A stretch of 64,000 nucleotides of DNA from the NCBI GenBank assembly GCA_003251535.1, contig QKFD01000118.1, positions 1 to 64,000 of the forward strand, written 5' to 3'. The notes beneath the pieces were generated by a model. It worked only from the letters and a program-made list of their open reading frames with translations. It was not told where the DNA came from and did no database searches. Position 1 is the stretch's first letter. The number at the start of each line of letters is the position of its first letter. The DNA is from Chromatiales bacterium. Lineage in GTDB: Bacteria; Pseudomonadota; Gammaproteobacteria; Thiohalomonadales; Thiohalomonadaceae. Position numbers and translations under genes: made by a program. This document shows positions 8,881 through 17,398 of this stretch, piece by piece.

Positions 8881-9121
8881 ATGGCTCCCCAACGGTGCGG
8901 TTGTACGCCGTGCGCCACCCTACCGCGGCTGCTTGTCATGGTGTGTGTTATCGGCTGGCGACGGTGACCGGGTAGTTGCGCGACCGGCCCGCTAGACGCC
9001 CCGGCCATCATAGGCGAGGCGGGTTGACGCCACCAACGCCGTTGGACAGCACACAACCCCAGGTTGCACTGGTGGGGAGAGAATTTTTGTTGTGGTGGGC
9101 CCCCCACCCGGATTGAAGGCA

Positions 9122-9152
9122 GGGCGCACGGTGGCCGGGCCAGCGTGCGCCC
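9122..9152 (-). terminator. Hairpin after the transglutaminase-like gene
   Basis: GGGCGCACG (9122-9130) pairs with CGTGCGCCC (9144-9152), 9 bp, with further G/C pairing inside the loop. It starts 7 bases beyond the stop of the gene at 9159. No T-run follows on the minus strand, so termination is inferred from position and stem only. Confidence 0.45.
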
Positions 9153-9158
9153 AGACCG

Positions 9159-9737
9159 TCACCCCATGGTCAACGCACTGGGCAGCGCGGCCAACACCTC
9201 GGCCAGGCTCTCTCCCCCTTGCAATACCCGCAGCAGGGCGGGATCCGGCTCCACCAGATTGACGCCGTAGGTCACCTCACCGGGACCACTGGCGGGATAG
9301 AGCAGGGCATCGCTCTCCACGGCAAAGGCGGGTAGTGGATAACCGCCCCGCGCATCGAGCCGCCGCCAGCCATAGCCGGGGAGCCAGACGGTCACTAAGC
9401 CGTGGAGGAAAAACCGCCCCCTCTCCGTCGCCAACCGCTGGTAGTCGAGACCAGCGGGATGACCGGCGGCCCGCAGCAGTGCGGCCAACAGATGACTCTT
9501 GGCGTAACAGAGGCCATGCCCCTGCTGGAGTACCTCGCTGGCCCGCCACGGTACTGTGCTGGCGGCGCTATCACAGGAGTGGGCTACGCTGTCGCGCACC
9601 CAGTGGAACAGCCGTGCGGCGTGGGCAACTGGCGTCATCCCCTCGCGCCGTAGGGCAGCGGCCTGGGCCTGGATCGCCGGGTGGTGACAGTCGATGGCCA
9701 CACCGGCGGTGAGGTAGGCGTTGAGTGACTCATCCAT
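9159..9737 (-). CDS. Transglutaminase-like cysteine peptidase domain protein
   Basis: A 192-residue cytosolic protein with the papain-like transglutaminase fold. The triad is visible: C77 in QQGHGLCYAKSHLL, H112 in RFFLHGLVTVWLP and D128 in GWRRLDARG. There is no signal peptide. In bacteria this fold serves as a peptidase or amidase more often than as a crosslinker. I start at the ATG at 9737, preceded by GGGAGGGG; the longer frame from 9821 is unsupported. The start overlaps the end of the 49-residue ORF by 8 bases, so the two are probably translationally coupled and regulated together by the leader RNA upstream. The substrate is unknown; the small neighbour peptide is an obvious candidate to test. 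Confidence 0.75.
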   Translation of the reverse strand: MDESLNAYLTAGVAIDCHHPAIQAQAAALRREGMTPVAHAARLFHWVRDSVAHSCDSAASTVPWRASEVLQQGHGLCYAKSHLLAALLRAAGHPAGLDYQRLATERGRFFLHGLVTVWLPGYGWRRLDARGGYPLPAFAVESDALLYPASGPGEVTYGVNLVEPDPALLRVLQGGESLAEVLAALPSALTMG

Positions 9738-9879
9738 CGCACCCCTCCCGCGTACAGAGTTCCGCGACGTGCGACCACCAGCGACCGACAGCGCTACCCA
9801 GGGAGGAGATCTGCTGGCCACCGCGGGCGGTGGAGGTGAAGTGGGCGATGGCGGCGTGGTGGGGACGAATGCGTTTCAT
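9730..9879 (-). CDS. 49-residue ORF coupled to the transglutaminase-like gene
   Basis: This short ORF (MKRIRPHHAAIAHFTS at the start, ending LCTREGCDG) has a near-perfect Shine-Dalgarno, AAGGAGG, 6 nt before its ATG. Its stop overlaps the start of the peptidase gene by 8 bases, and a strong terminator hairpin sits 32 bases before it. That arrangement is hard to explain by chance. The peptide is basic at the N terminus, has a GG at 20-21, a WW pair at 34-35 and two cysteines near the C terminus. I recognise no family. It could be a peptide substrate or precursor processed by the peptidase, a regulatory peptide, or a small structural partner. Confidence 0.55.
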   Translation of the reverse strand: MKRIRPHHAAIAHFTSTARGGQQISSLGSAVGRWWSHVAELCTREGCDG

Positions 9880-10076
9880 AGTGGGCCTCCTTAGGCCAGA
9901 TCGACAGGACAAAAAAAAGCCGCTGATGGGGTCTCCATCAGCGGCCTGGTGTGACATCTTCCGTTTAGGCAGGGTCTAGCGCTTGCGCCTACTCCTGCCC
10001 ACACACACCCAGGCCGCTGAGGGGCATTTACCCAGCGGTCGGCGAGTCATCACAACGGGTGCGTGGTTATTCATGG
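9880..10076 (-). promoter_or_regulatory. Structured leader RNA with competing antiterminator and terminator
   Basis: Read on the minus strand, four segments can pair in alternative ways. Segment 1 (10033-10038, CCGCTG) can pair with segment 2 (within 10014-10019). Segment 2 extended (10009-10020) is perfectly complementary over 12 bases to segment 3 (9938-9949). Segment 3 is also the 5' arm of the intrinsic terminator (9935-9945 with 9919-9929). A separate hairpin (9994-9999 with 9968-9973, with an inner GCGC/GCGC stem) lies between segments 2 and 3. This is the 1:2, 2:3, 3:4 architecture of an attenuator or riboswitch. No known class was recognised. A 32-codon ORF (10074-9976) overlaps segments 1 and 2 but would start almost at the predicted 5' end. 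Confidence 0.55.
9911..9945 (-). terminator. Intrinsic terminator in the leader of the small-ORF/peptidase unit
   Basis: GCCGCTGATGG (minus strand, 9945-9935) pairs perfectly with CCATCAGCGGC (9929-9919) around a 5-base loop, and eight A bases at 9911-9918 give a U8 tract on the minus-strand transcript. It ends 31 bases before the ATG at 9879, so it lies inside the leader rather than behind a gene. Confidence 0.85.
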
Positions 10077-10082
10077 GGTCCG

Positions 10083-10111
10083 ATTGTGCCGCCTCCCCCG
10101 GAAGAGGTCAA
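10083..10111 (-). promoter_or_regulatory. Sigma-70-type promoter for the leader/small-ORF/peptidase unit
   Basis: On the minus strand TTGACC (10111-10106) and CACAAT (10088-10083) are exactly 17 bp apart. Transcription would start near 10076, giving a leader of about 197 bases before the ATG at 9879. The rest of the intergenic stretch up to 10342 shows no gene. Confidence 0.5.
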
Positions 10112-10342
10112 CGCCCCTGCGCTACGAGGCCTCACCCTGTCACAACTGCCAGTTACCACAGGAGTGAAACCCCAGGTATGATGCCCGCCCCTCACCTGGG
10201 GTCGGCCGCCATCGCCGCCCGCCCGACTGGAATAAAAAGGTGCTCCAACCGCCGAACAGCGATGGGTTGCGAGACATGCCGATAGTGCAGCTGGGGTAAC
10301 AGACGGAATATCAACGGGGCATACCAATCAACAGGGCGGGCC

Positions 10343-10954
10343 ATGCGACGGGGACCAATGAACTGGAGGGCACCGCTCTCCCACATCCGGGAGCAGGCCA
10401 CGCAGCTGCGCCAGGCCGCTATCCAGCCGATCACCGATCTCACCACTGCCTGGCATGACTACCGCAGCGGCCGCCGGCCGGTCTCCCGGGTACTCGCCGC
10501 CGCCTTTGCCTTCCTTGCTGAGCTGGTCACCCTGGTCGCACTGCTGGCCTTTGTGCGGACGCTGTTCGCCATCCTCATAGTGAGCCGGCGGGAGGTGCAT
10601 AGCATCCAGTACCAAGGGCTGACGGTCACCACCTGGGATCCACAATCGGCCCTCGCCTCGGTGCTGCTGGGGGCACTGATGTTGCCGATTGCGGTAATTG
10701 TGCTCTATGTCTTGCTCGGCTTTGTCTACAACCTCTACTACGAACTGGGTTCCAAACTGCTACCACCGGTGGGCCGGCCGGTGTTGCTGCCGCTCTTTGT
10801 CTTCTTGCTTGCCTATGGTGCTGGGCAGGAGAGCGAGCGCCTTGGCATCTGGGCGGGACACGCCTACCTCTACGTGGCAGAGACGGTGCAGCAGGCCCAT
10901 CGCCACGATGTGGTGCGTGTCCCTGCCCCCTCCCCCTTTCCCGACCCTTTCTAA
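10343..10954 (+). CDS. Membrane protein of unknown function, three to four helices
   Basis: A 203-residue protein. After a basic amphipathic N-terminal 45 residues come hydrophobic segments at about 50-77 (VLAAAFAFLAELVTLVALLA), 103-130 (LASVLLGALMLPIAVIVLYV) and 143-158 (VLLPLFVFLLAYG). The C-terminal tail ends in a proline-rich stretch PAPSPFPDPF. I recognise no family. The start is either ATG 10343 or ATG 10358 (MNWRAPLSH); neither has an obvious Shine-Dalgarno. It is convergent with the selO gene, 12 bp away, and divergent from the leader RNA promoter. Nothing in the neighbourhood suggests a job. Confidence 0.6.
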   Translation: MRRGPMNWRAPLSHIREQATQLRQAAIQPITDLTTAWHDYRSGRRPVSRVLAAAFAFLAELVTLVALLAFVRTLFAILIVSRREVHSIQYQGLTVTTWDPQSALASVLLGALMLPIAVIVLYVLLGFVYNLYYELGSKLLPPVGRPVLLPLFVFLLAYGAGQESERLGIWAGHAYLYVAETVQQAHRHDVVRVPAPSPFPDPF

Positions 10955-10966
10955 GCCATCGCCGCC

Positions 10967-12451
10967 TCAAGAGGAGCAGCTGATCACCAGGCGTCGCCCC
11001 CACTCCGGTGGCGGGGCGGCGTAGCGCTCGGCCCCCACCTGCTCGGTGAATGGATCCCGGAGTAGCTGGGCCAGCCGCTTGAGTTCGCTAAAGTCGTGCC
11101 GCTCCGCCTGTTCAATGGCCAGCTGGGCGAGATAGTTGCGCAGCACATAGCGGGGATTGACCCGCTGCATCTGCGCCGCCCGTGCCGCCCCGTCTCTCCC
11201 TTCGGACTGTAAACGGGCGGCATAGCGCTGGGCCCAGGCGTCGAAGCCGGCCCCATCGCGGAACCAGGCCCGTAGGGTGGCGTTGGCGGCCCCTGCGGTG
11301 GGATCGAAGGTGGCGAGGTCGCGGAACAGGCCGCTGTAGTCCACCCCCTCTGCCGCCAGCAGCTCAAGTAGCTCCACCGCCAACCCCGCATCCCCCTCTC
11401 GCTGCTCCTGGAGGCCCAGCTTGGCCCCCATGCCACGACCGTAGGCGCGGCTAAAGTGGTGGTCGTACTCCCCCAAAATGGCGTTGGCCTGCTCCGCCGC
11501 CGCCTCCGGTTCCCCCTCCAGGAGCGGGAGTAGCGCCTGGGCAAAACGACTCAGGTTCCATAGACCGATATAGGGCTGGCGCTGGAAGGCATAGCGCCCG
11601 CTGTGATCGGAGTGGTTGCAGATGAAGCCGGGATCAAAGGCGTCGAGAAAGCCAAAGGGGCCGTAGTCGAGGGTGAGGCCGAGCAGAGACATATTGTCGG
11701 TATTCATCACCCCATGGGCAAAACCGACCAGCTGCCACTGCGCCATCAGATGCGCGGTACGCTCCACCACCTCCCGCAGGAGCCCGCTATAGCGTTCAGC
11801 GGTCCCTAACAGATGGGGGAAGTGGTGACCGATGGCGTAGTCGGCCAACCGCTCCAGGGCGCTGAAATCGGCCTGGTAGTAGAACAGCTCGAACGAGCCG
11901 AAGCGCAGGTGGCTTGGGGCCACCCGCAGCAGCATTGCCCCCCGCTCCATGCGCTCCCGCGCCACCTTTTCATCACTGGCGATGAGGCAGAGGGCACGGG
12001 TGGTGGGGATACCGAGGCCATACATCGCCTCGCCACAGAGATATTCGCGGATGGAGGAGCGCAGCACGGCGCGCCCATCCCCCATGCGCGAGTAAGGGGT
12101 CTCCCCCGCCCCCTTGAGGTGGAGGTCCCAGCGCTCACCCCGCCCATTGACCACCTCTCCCAGCAGCAGCGCCCGCCCATCCCCCAGCTGCGGGACGTAG
12201 TGGCCAAACTGGTGACCGGAGTAGGCCATGGCGACCGGATCGCTGCCGGGCAACGGCCGTTCGCCACCCAAGTAGGCGACAAATTCCGGCCGTTCCGCCT
12301 CGCGCGGGTCGAGATCCAGCAGCTCCGCCACCTCGGCATTGAAGCAGGCGAGGCGCGGGTGTTTGAGTGGTAGTGGGGCCACCCGGCGGTGGAAGGCCTC
12401 TGGCAGCCGGGCGTAGCTATTATCAAATTGGAGCGATTCTAAGGTGCGCAT
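10967..12451 (-). CDS. selO: SelO/YdiU-family protein AMPylase
   Basis: A 494-residue pseudokinase of the SelO (YdiU) family, which transfers AMP from ATP to Ser/Thr/Tyr residues of proteins involved in redox homeostasis. The sequence has the family hallmarks: FDNSYARLPEAFHRRVAP at the N terminus, AMAYSGHQFGHYVPQLGDGRA, LHLKGAGETPYSRMGDGRAVLRSS, GFAHGVMNTDNMSLLG with the metal-binding DN-type loop, and a C-terminal SCSS, the place where eukaryotic homologues have selenocysteine. Full length. ATG at 12451. It is a single-gene unit here; the gene upstream (a GGDEF protein, 160 bp away) is on the same strand but unrelated. Confidence 0.92.
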   Translation of the reverse strand: MRTLESLQFDNSYARLPEAFHRRVAPLPLKHPRLACFNAEVAELLDLDPREAERPEFVAYLGGERPLPGSDPVAMAYSGHQFGHYVPQLGDGRALLLGEVVNGRGERWDLHLKGAGETPYSRMGDGRAVLRSSIREYLCGEAMYGLGIPTTRALCLIASDEKVARERMERGAMLLRVAPSHLRFGSFELFYYQADFSALERLADYAIGHHFPHLLGTAERYSGLLREVVERTAHLMAQWQLVGFAHGVMNTDNMSLLGLTLDYGPFGFLDAFDPGFICNHSDHSGRYAFQRQPYIGLWNLSRFAQALLPLLEGEPEAAAEQANAILGEYDHHFSRAYGRGMGAKLGLQEQREGDAGLAVELLELLAAEGVDYSGLFRDLATFDPTAGAANATLRAWFRDGAGFDAWAQRYAARLQSEGRDGAARAAQMQRVNPRYVLRNYLAQLAIEQAERHDFSELKRLAQLLRDPFTEQVGAERYAAPPPEWGRRLVISCSS

Positions 12452-12610
12452 CTGCTGGAGATGGGGTGTCTGGCCGCCGCTTCAAGCGGGGGGCCCACCG
12501 GAACTACAACTCCAGCGGGAGGCCCCGCCCTCTTTCACCTACCGGCGAGCCGCCCCGCTGGGGCTTGACCCTAAACAAGCCATGGCCTCCCGACTAGGGG
12601 AGTTGCGGGT

Positions 12611-13555
12611 CTAGAGCGCCACCACCCGGTTGCGCCCCTCGCGTTTGGCGCGGTAGAGCGCCTGATCGGCCGCCTCGATCCAGGCGCGGTGATCCCGGAT
12701 CGCGGGGTCGTGCAGGGCCAAACCGATGCTCACGGTAAAGGTGATGACCCCTTCAGCGGAGGGGATACGCAGCGCCTCCACCGAACTCCGCAGCCGCTCG
12801 GCAAAGATGATGGCCCCCTCTAGGTCGGTATCCGCCAGCACCACGCCAAACTCCTCGCCACCATAACGGCCGGCGATGTCGGACTCCCGCTTCACCGCCT
12901 TGAGCAGGCCGGCCAAGCGCCGGATCACCTCATCACCCACTGGGTGACCGTAGGTGTCGTTAATGCGCTTGAAGTGGTCGATGTCAAATAGCGCCAGTGT
13001 GGAGGCCTGACCGCTGCGCTGCTCGCGGCGGTGCTCCTGCTTCAACAGCTCCTCCCAGGCACGACGGTTGAGTAGTCCGGTGAGGCCATCGGTACGACCC
13101 AGCCGATCCAGCTCGGCGTTGGCCTGCTCCAGGGCCAGCTCATCCATGGCCGACTCCGTGGTGTCATAGAGCATCAGACAGACCTGCTCTACCTGGCCGT
13201 TGGCCGAGGCGAGGGGGAACAGCGTGAGATTCTGGTACATCCCCTCAGAGGGGCCGGTGAAGGGGCGGTAACTGCCGAAGGGGAAGGGAAAGGGGCGCTG
13301 ACGCCAGCTGGAGAAGGCGCGGTTATCGAGCAGGAAGACCTGCTCCACCTGCTCCCGCAGCCAGGCCAGGTCCACCTGGGGAAACAGCTCAAACAGGGTG
13401 CGGTCCCGCGCCGCTACCGGGCCGATCCCGCTATGGTTCTCCATGAAACCGTTCCAGAGCTTTACCCGAAAACGGCGATCCAATACCACCAGCCCCACAT
13501 CCACATGCTGGAGGATCCCGAGCAGCCAGTGGAGATCGGCAACCTGCTCGTCCAT
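12611..13555 (-). CDS. PAS-GGDEF diguanylate cyclase
   Basis: A 314-residue cytosolic enzyme predicted to make cyclic di-GMP from two GTP. Residues about 8-130 form a PAS-like sensor (VGLVVLDRRFRVKLWNGFME), and about 150-314 form the GGDEF domain: DGLTGLLNRRAWEELL, FDIDHFKRINDTYGHPVGD, RYGGEEFGVVL, VSIGLAL. The active loop GGEEF is intact, and an RxxD inhibitory site (RESD) sits five residues before it, so product inhibition is likely. The start ATG overlaps the last base of the REC-CheC gene stop (TAATG), so the two are translationally coupled and probably act in one signalling path. Confidence 0.9.
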   Translation of the reverse strand: MDEQVADLHWLLGILQHVDVGLVVLDRRFRVKLWNGFMENHSGIGPVAARDRTLFELFPQVDLAWLREQVEQVFLLDNRAFSSWRQRPFPFPFGSYRPFTGPSEGMYQNLTLFPLASANGQVEQVCLMLYDTTESAMDELALEQANAELDRLGRTDGLTGLLNRRAWEELLKQEHRREQRSGQASTLALFDIDHFKRINDTYGHPVGDEVIRRLAGLLKAVKRESDIAGRYGGEEFGVVLADTDLEGAIIFAERLRSSVEALRIPSAEGVITFTVSIGLALHDPAIRDHRAWIEAADQALYRAKREGRNRVVAL

Positions 13556-14532
13556 TACCCCTCCTCACTAAATCCAAACTGCTGCCGCAGGCGCGCCACC
13601 GCACGGCTGGTCAACAGCAGCAGCTGCTCACAGCGCAGGTTCTCGCCAACGGTATAGCTGACCTCGATCACTAGTAGCGCGCTCCCCCCCTCGGCTAGGC
13701 CGGGAAAGTGGGCACTTCCCCCCTTCACTAGGGTGGGACGCCCCTGGCTAAATTGGAGATCGAGCTGCTCTGCCAGCCCCTTGAGGAAGGCGCCAAACAG
13801 GATATTTATCAGATCGAAAGTGGCGCCGAAACCATCTCCACCCGCCTCGCTACCGGTGAGGGCGACCACCTCGGCCAAACGGTTGCGCTCCACCAACAGC
13901 AGCGTCTCCCCCGCCAGACCACCACCGGCAAACCCCTGGCAGAGCAGCAGATCCCCCGTACTCACCGCGGCCACCAGCAATGTGCTCAGATCGGCCGGTT
14001 CGGCAAACCGCACCCGGGGGATGGAGAGCTCAATACGCTGGCTCACCGCCCGCGCCAGTAGATCGGCCGCCCGCCCCATGGCCACGTTGGCCAACTCTTG
14101 GCAGAGATCGCGGAAGTCGTGCTGTTCCAGCGCCGACTGGCTGGTGACCGGTGGGGCGGTGAGGAGACCGAGCAGGCCGTAGCTCTCCAACACCGGCAGC
14201 AGCTCGGTGGCGTCGATGGGCTTTTTGATGAAGGCCACCGCCCCCAGGGCCAATACCCGTGTGCGGCTCTCCGGCTGGATATCACCGGAGACGACGATGG
14301 GTAGGGTGGGCAGGTCGCGGGCGCGGATCGCCTCCAACACCTGGAAGCCATCCATCTCTGGCATGGTAAGGTCGAGAAATAGGATGTCCCCCCGCCCCGC
14401 TTCGATGGCAGCCAGCGCCTCACGGCCATTGGCCGCCAGTGTGACGGTGACATCCCAACCGGTGGGGAGGGCACGGGCGATCTGCTTGCGGGCAAAGCTG
14501 GAGTCGTCGCAGATGACGATGGGGGTAGCCAT
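13555..14532 (-). CDS. Response regulator with C-terminal CheC/CheX-like domain
   Basis: A 325-residue two-domain protein. The receiver (about 3-120) has the acidic pair CDD, phosphoacceptor D in ILFLDLTMPEMDGFQ, S/T in IVVSGD and K in FIKKPID. After a linker, residues 140-320 resemble the CheC/CheX phosphatase fold: ELANVAMGRAADLLARAV fits the E/N...G helix motif, and a second related helix reads FDLINILFGAFLKGLAEQL. CheC-like domains dephosphorylate CheY-type receivers, so this protein could turn off its own or a partner's receiver. It is coupled to the diguanylate cyclase downstream, suggesting that receiver output feeds into c-di-GMP. No histidine kinase is adjacent. Confidence 0.8.
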   Translation of the reverse strand: MATPIVICDDSSFARKQIARALPTGWDVTVTLAANGREALAAIEAGRGDILFLDLTMPEMDGFQVLEAIRARDLPTLPIVVSGDIQPESRTRVLALGAVAFIKKPIDATELLPVLESYGLLGLLTAPPVTSQSALEQHDFRDLCQELANVAMGRAADLLARAVSQRIELSIPRVRFAEPADLSTLLVAAVSTGDLLLCQGFAGGGLAGETLLLVERNRLAEVVALTGSEAGGDGFGATFDLINILFGAFLKGLAEQLDLQFSQGRPTLVKGGSAHFPGLAEGGSALLVIEVSYTVGENLRCEQLLLLTSRAVARLRQQFGFSEEG

Positions 14533-14698
14533 GCGGGGGCGCTAATCAAGCTTTAGGAGCGCGCCACTCTACCACCAAATGGTCTGGCCCTGTTTGCTTC
14601 GGCGCCCACGAGGTTCACAATGGTGGCAAGATTGCCCTAAGCGGCGGAGATCCATCTCTGCTCCCCCCAGAATCACCTTTTATAGATAAGCAAATCTG

Positions 14699-17392
14699 AT
14701 GGTAGCCCGAATTGTAGCGCTCGCTCTCCTGCTTGCTGCTACCTCCCCGGTATCCGCCCTCGGTCAGCTGGAGCCCGTCACGCTTCAGCTCAAATGGAGC
14801 CACCAGTTCCAGTTTGCCGGCTACTACGCCGCCCTGGAGCAGGGCTACTACCGCGAGGCGGGGCTGGATGTGCGTATCCGCGAGGCGCTACCGGGGGAGG
14901 ACCCGGTGGCGTTGGTCACCAGTGGCGAGGCGCAGTATGGCGTCGGTAGCAGCGACCTGCTGTTGGCCCGCGCCCGCGGCGAGCCGGTGGTGGTGCTGGC
15001 GGTCATCTTCCAACACTCCCCTCTCGCCATCATGACCCGCGCCGATCGCGGTATTGCCGATCTGCGCCAACTCTCTGGCCAACCCGTGATGCTGGAGCTG
15101 GAGGCCTCCAGCCTCAACGCCATGCTCCATCGCGTGGGCGTCTATGACTTCTCCCATGTCGCCCATAGCTACGATACCCGCGACCTGATCGACGGCCGGG
15201 TGGCGGCGATGTCGGTCTATGTCAGTGACGAGCCGTTCGTCCTGGAGAGCGCCGGGATCCCTTACCACCTATTCCAACCGGCCGACTACAACATCGACTT
15301 CTACGGCGACAACCTCTTCACCGTAGAGCGCGAGCTGGCCACCCACCCGGAGCGGGTGCGCACCTTCCGTGCCGCAAGCCTCAAGGGGTGGCGCTACGCC
15401 ATGGACCACCCGGAGGAGATCGCCCGCATCATCACCGAGCGCTACCGCAGCAACCATAGCCTGGAGCACCTGCTATTTGAGGCGGAGCAGATGCGCAAGC
15501 TACTACGCAGCGGTCTGGTGGAGCCGGGGTATATGCATGAGGGGCGCTGGCGCCACATCGCCAACACCTACCATGAGTTGGGACTACTACCGGCCGAGGT
15601 GGACCTCTCGACCTTTCTCTACGACCCCAATCCACAGGTGGATCTCACCTGGATCTATCTCGGCGCCACCCTGGCGCTGTTGGTTGGGCTGCTAGGGGGG
15701 GGGATCGGCCTCCATATCGCCCGTCTCAATCGCCGCTTGCGGGCCAGCGAGATGCGCTATCGGGCGGTCTACGACAGCGCCCCGCTCGCCTTTGTGGTGT
15801 GGGATGCGGAGCGCCGCATCATTGACTGGAACCGCCAGGCCGAGCGTATCTTCGGCTGGCGCCGGGAGGAGGTGCTGGGGCGCGATTTTGTAGCGGTGAT
15901 GGTGCCGGAGACAGAGCGGGCGCAGGTCCTGGCGATGAGCGCACGGCTGTTGGCAGGAGAGCCAGAGGAGATGGGCCGCAACCGCAATCTCACCCGCGAT
16001 GGTCAGCTGCTGGTGTGCGAATGGATGAACGCGGCGGTGAGTGATGAGCAGGGGGTGCGCACGGTGGTATCACTCGCCGCCGACATCACCGAGCGGGAGC
16101 GGATCGAACGGGCCCTGCGCCAGAGCGAGCAGCGCTTCCGCCTATTGGCAGAGAACGCCTATGACGTCATCTGGACCATGGATCTGGAGGGCCGCCTCAC
16201 CTATGTCAGCCCCTCGGTGGAACGGATGCGCGGCTTCACACCGCAAGAGTTGGCCGGGCGACCGCTAGAGGCGGTACTCACCGCCGAGTCGGCCACCCAG
16301 GCGCGTACCGGCCTCCAATATCTGTTGGCCCACGGCGATGTCCCGCGCCACCACTGGGAGCTGGAGCAGCCCTGCAAGGATGGCAGCACCATCTGGAGCG
16401 ATATCATCGTCAACCCCCTGCGGGACGACCACGGCCAGATCACCGGCCTCCTCGGCATCACCCGCGATGTCACCGAACAGCGACGCACCCGCGAGGCGCT
16501 CAAGACCCGCGGCGTGGCCATTGAGGCCGCTGCCGAATCGGTGGTGATCACCACCCCGGAGGGGGTGATCGAGTATGTCAATCCCGCCTTCTCCCGTCTC
16601 ACCGGCTACGGTGCGGAAGAGGTGCTGGGCAAGACCCCCAAGGTGTTGAAGAGCGGCCTCCAGGGGCCGGAGTTCTACCGTCGCCTGTGGAGCACGATCC
16701 GCAACGGCGAGGTGTGGCGCGGCGAGCTGGTCAACCGTCGGCGGGATGGCTCGCTCTATACCGAGTCGATGGCCATCGCCCCGGTGAAGGACGACAAGGG
16801 GGGGATCCACCGCTTCGTTGCCATCAAACACGATGTCAGCGAGCGCAAGGATCTGGAGGCACGGCTGGAGCGGCTGGCCCACTTCGATCCCCTCACGGCC
16901 CTACCCAACCGCGCCCTGTTCCTGGATCGCTTAGAGCGCTGTCTGGCGGATGCCCGCCGCTACGGCGATAGTGTCGGGCTGTTGTTCATCGATCTAGACG
17001 GCTTTAAGGCGGTCAATGACAGCCTCGGCCACAGCGAGGGGGATAAGCTACTGCGTCAGGTGGCGGAGCGGCTGCGCGGCTGCCTGCGGGAGGCCGACAC
17101 GGTGGCCCGCCTCGGGGGTGATGAGTTTACCGTTATCACCCGCCTCGGTAGCGGCGAGGATGCCGAGGTAGTGGCGCGCAAGGTGCTGGATGCCCTCGCC
17201 CCCAACTTCGATCTAGGCAACCGCCCCTGGCGTATTGGCGCCTCCATCGGTATCAGCCTCTGCCCGGAGGATGCCTGTGACGCCACCGAGCTGATGCAGC
17301 ACGCCGATAACGCCATGTATCAGGTGAAGCGCGATGGCAAAAACAGCTACGCATTTTTCCAACCGCTGCCCAGTAAATGCCCAGTGGAGTGA
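14699..17392 (+). CDS. THI5-like sensor, three PAS domains and GGDEF diguanylate cyclase
   Basis: An 897-residue membrane sensor. A signal peptide (MVARIVALALLLAATSPVSA) leads into a THI5/NMT1-type periplasmic binding domain at about 25-300: LQLKWSHQFQFAGYYAALEQGYY and VLAVIFQHSPLAIM are typical. A transmembrane helix lies at about 318-340, then three PAS domains (about 350-475, 478-600, 603-725) and a GGDEF domain (about 730-890) with intact GGDEF after an RxxD (READ) site. It should make c-di-GMP in response to a small periplasmic ligand, possibly a pyrimidine-like or thiamine-related molecule, though the ligand is not deducible. Start ATG 14699 gives the signal peptide directly. The next gene starts 6 bp after the stop. 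Confidence 0.9.
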   Translation: MVARIVALALLLAATSPVSALGQLEPVTLQLKWSHQFQFAGYYAALEQGYYREAGLDVRIREALPGEDPVALVTSGEAQYGVGSSDLLLARARGEPVVVLAVIFQHSPLAIMTRADRGIADLRQLSGQPVMLELEASSLNAMLHRVGVYDFSHVAHSYDTRDLIDGRVAAMSVYVSDEPFVLESAGIPYHLFQPADYNIDFYGDNLFTVERELATHPERVRTFRAASLKGWRYAMDHPEEIARIITERYRSNHSLEHLLFEAEQMRKLLRSGLVEPGYMHEGRWRHIANTYHELGLLPAEVDLSTFLYDPNPQVDLTWIYLGATLALLVGLLGGGIGLHIARLNRRLRASEMRYRAVYDSAPLAFVVWDAERRIIDWNRQAERIFGWRREEVLGRDFVAVMVPETERAQVLAMSARLLAGEPEEMGRNRNLTRDGQLLVCEWMNAAVSDEQGVRTVVSLAADITERERIERALRQSEQRFRLLAENAYDVIWTMDLEGRLTYVSPSVERMRGFTPQELAGRPLEAVLTAESATQARTGLQYLLAHGDVPRHHWELEQPCKDGSTIWSDIIVNPLRDDHGQITGLLGITRDVTEQRRTREALKTRGVAIEAAAESVVITTPEGVIEYVNPAFSRLTGYGAEEVLGKTPKVLKSGLQGPEFYRRLWSTIRNGEVWRGELVNRRRDGSLYTESMAIAPVKDDKGGIHRFVAIKHDVSERKDLEARLERLAHFDPLTALPNRALFLDRLERCLADARRYGDSVGLLFIDLDGFKAVNDSLGHSEGDKLLRQVAERLRGCLREADTVARLGGDEFTVITRLGSGEDAEVVARKVLDALAPNFDLGNRPWRIGASIGISLCPEDACDATELMQHADNAMYQVKRDGKNSYAFFQPLPSKCPVE

Positions 17393-17398
17393 CAGCTG

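Noticed and set aside
9976-10074. A 32-codon ORF overlapping leader segments 1 and 2, as a possible leader peptide
   Set aside because: Its ATG lies about 2 bases after the predicted transcription start and it has no ribosome binding site, so it would have to be leaderless. I mention it but do not call it a gene.
12367-12597. Plus-strand ORF antisense to the selO start
   Set aside because: No ribosome binding site and low-complexity translation; it is a shadow of the GC-rich coding strand.
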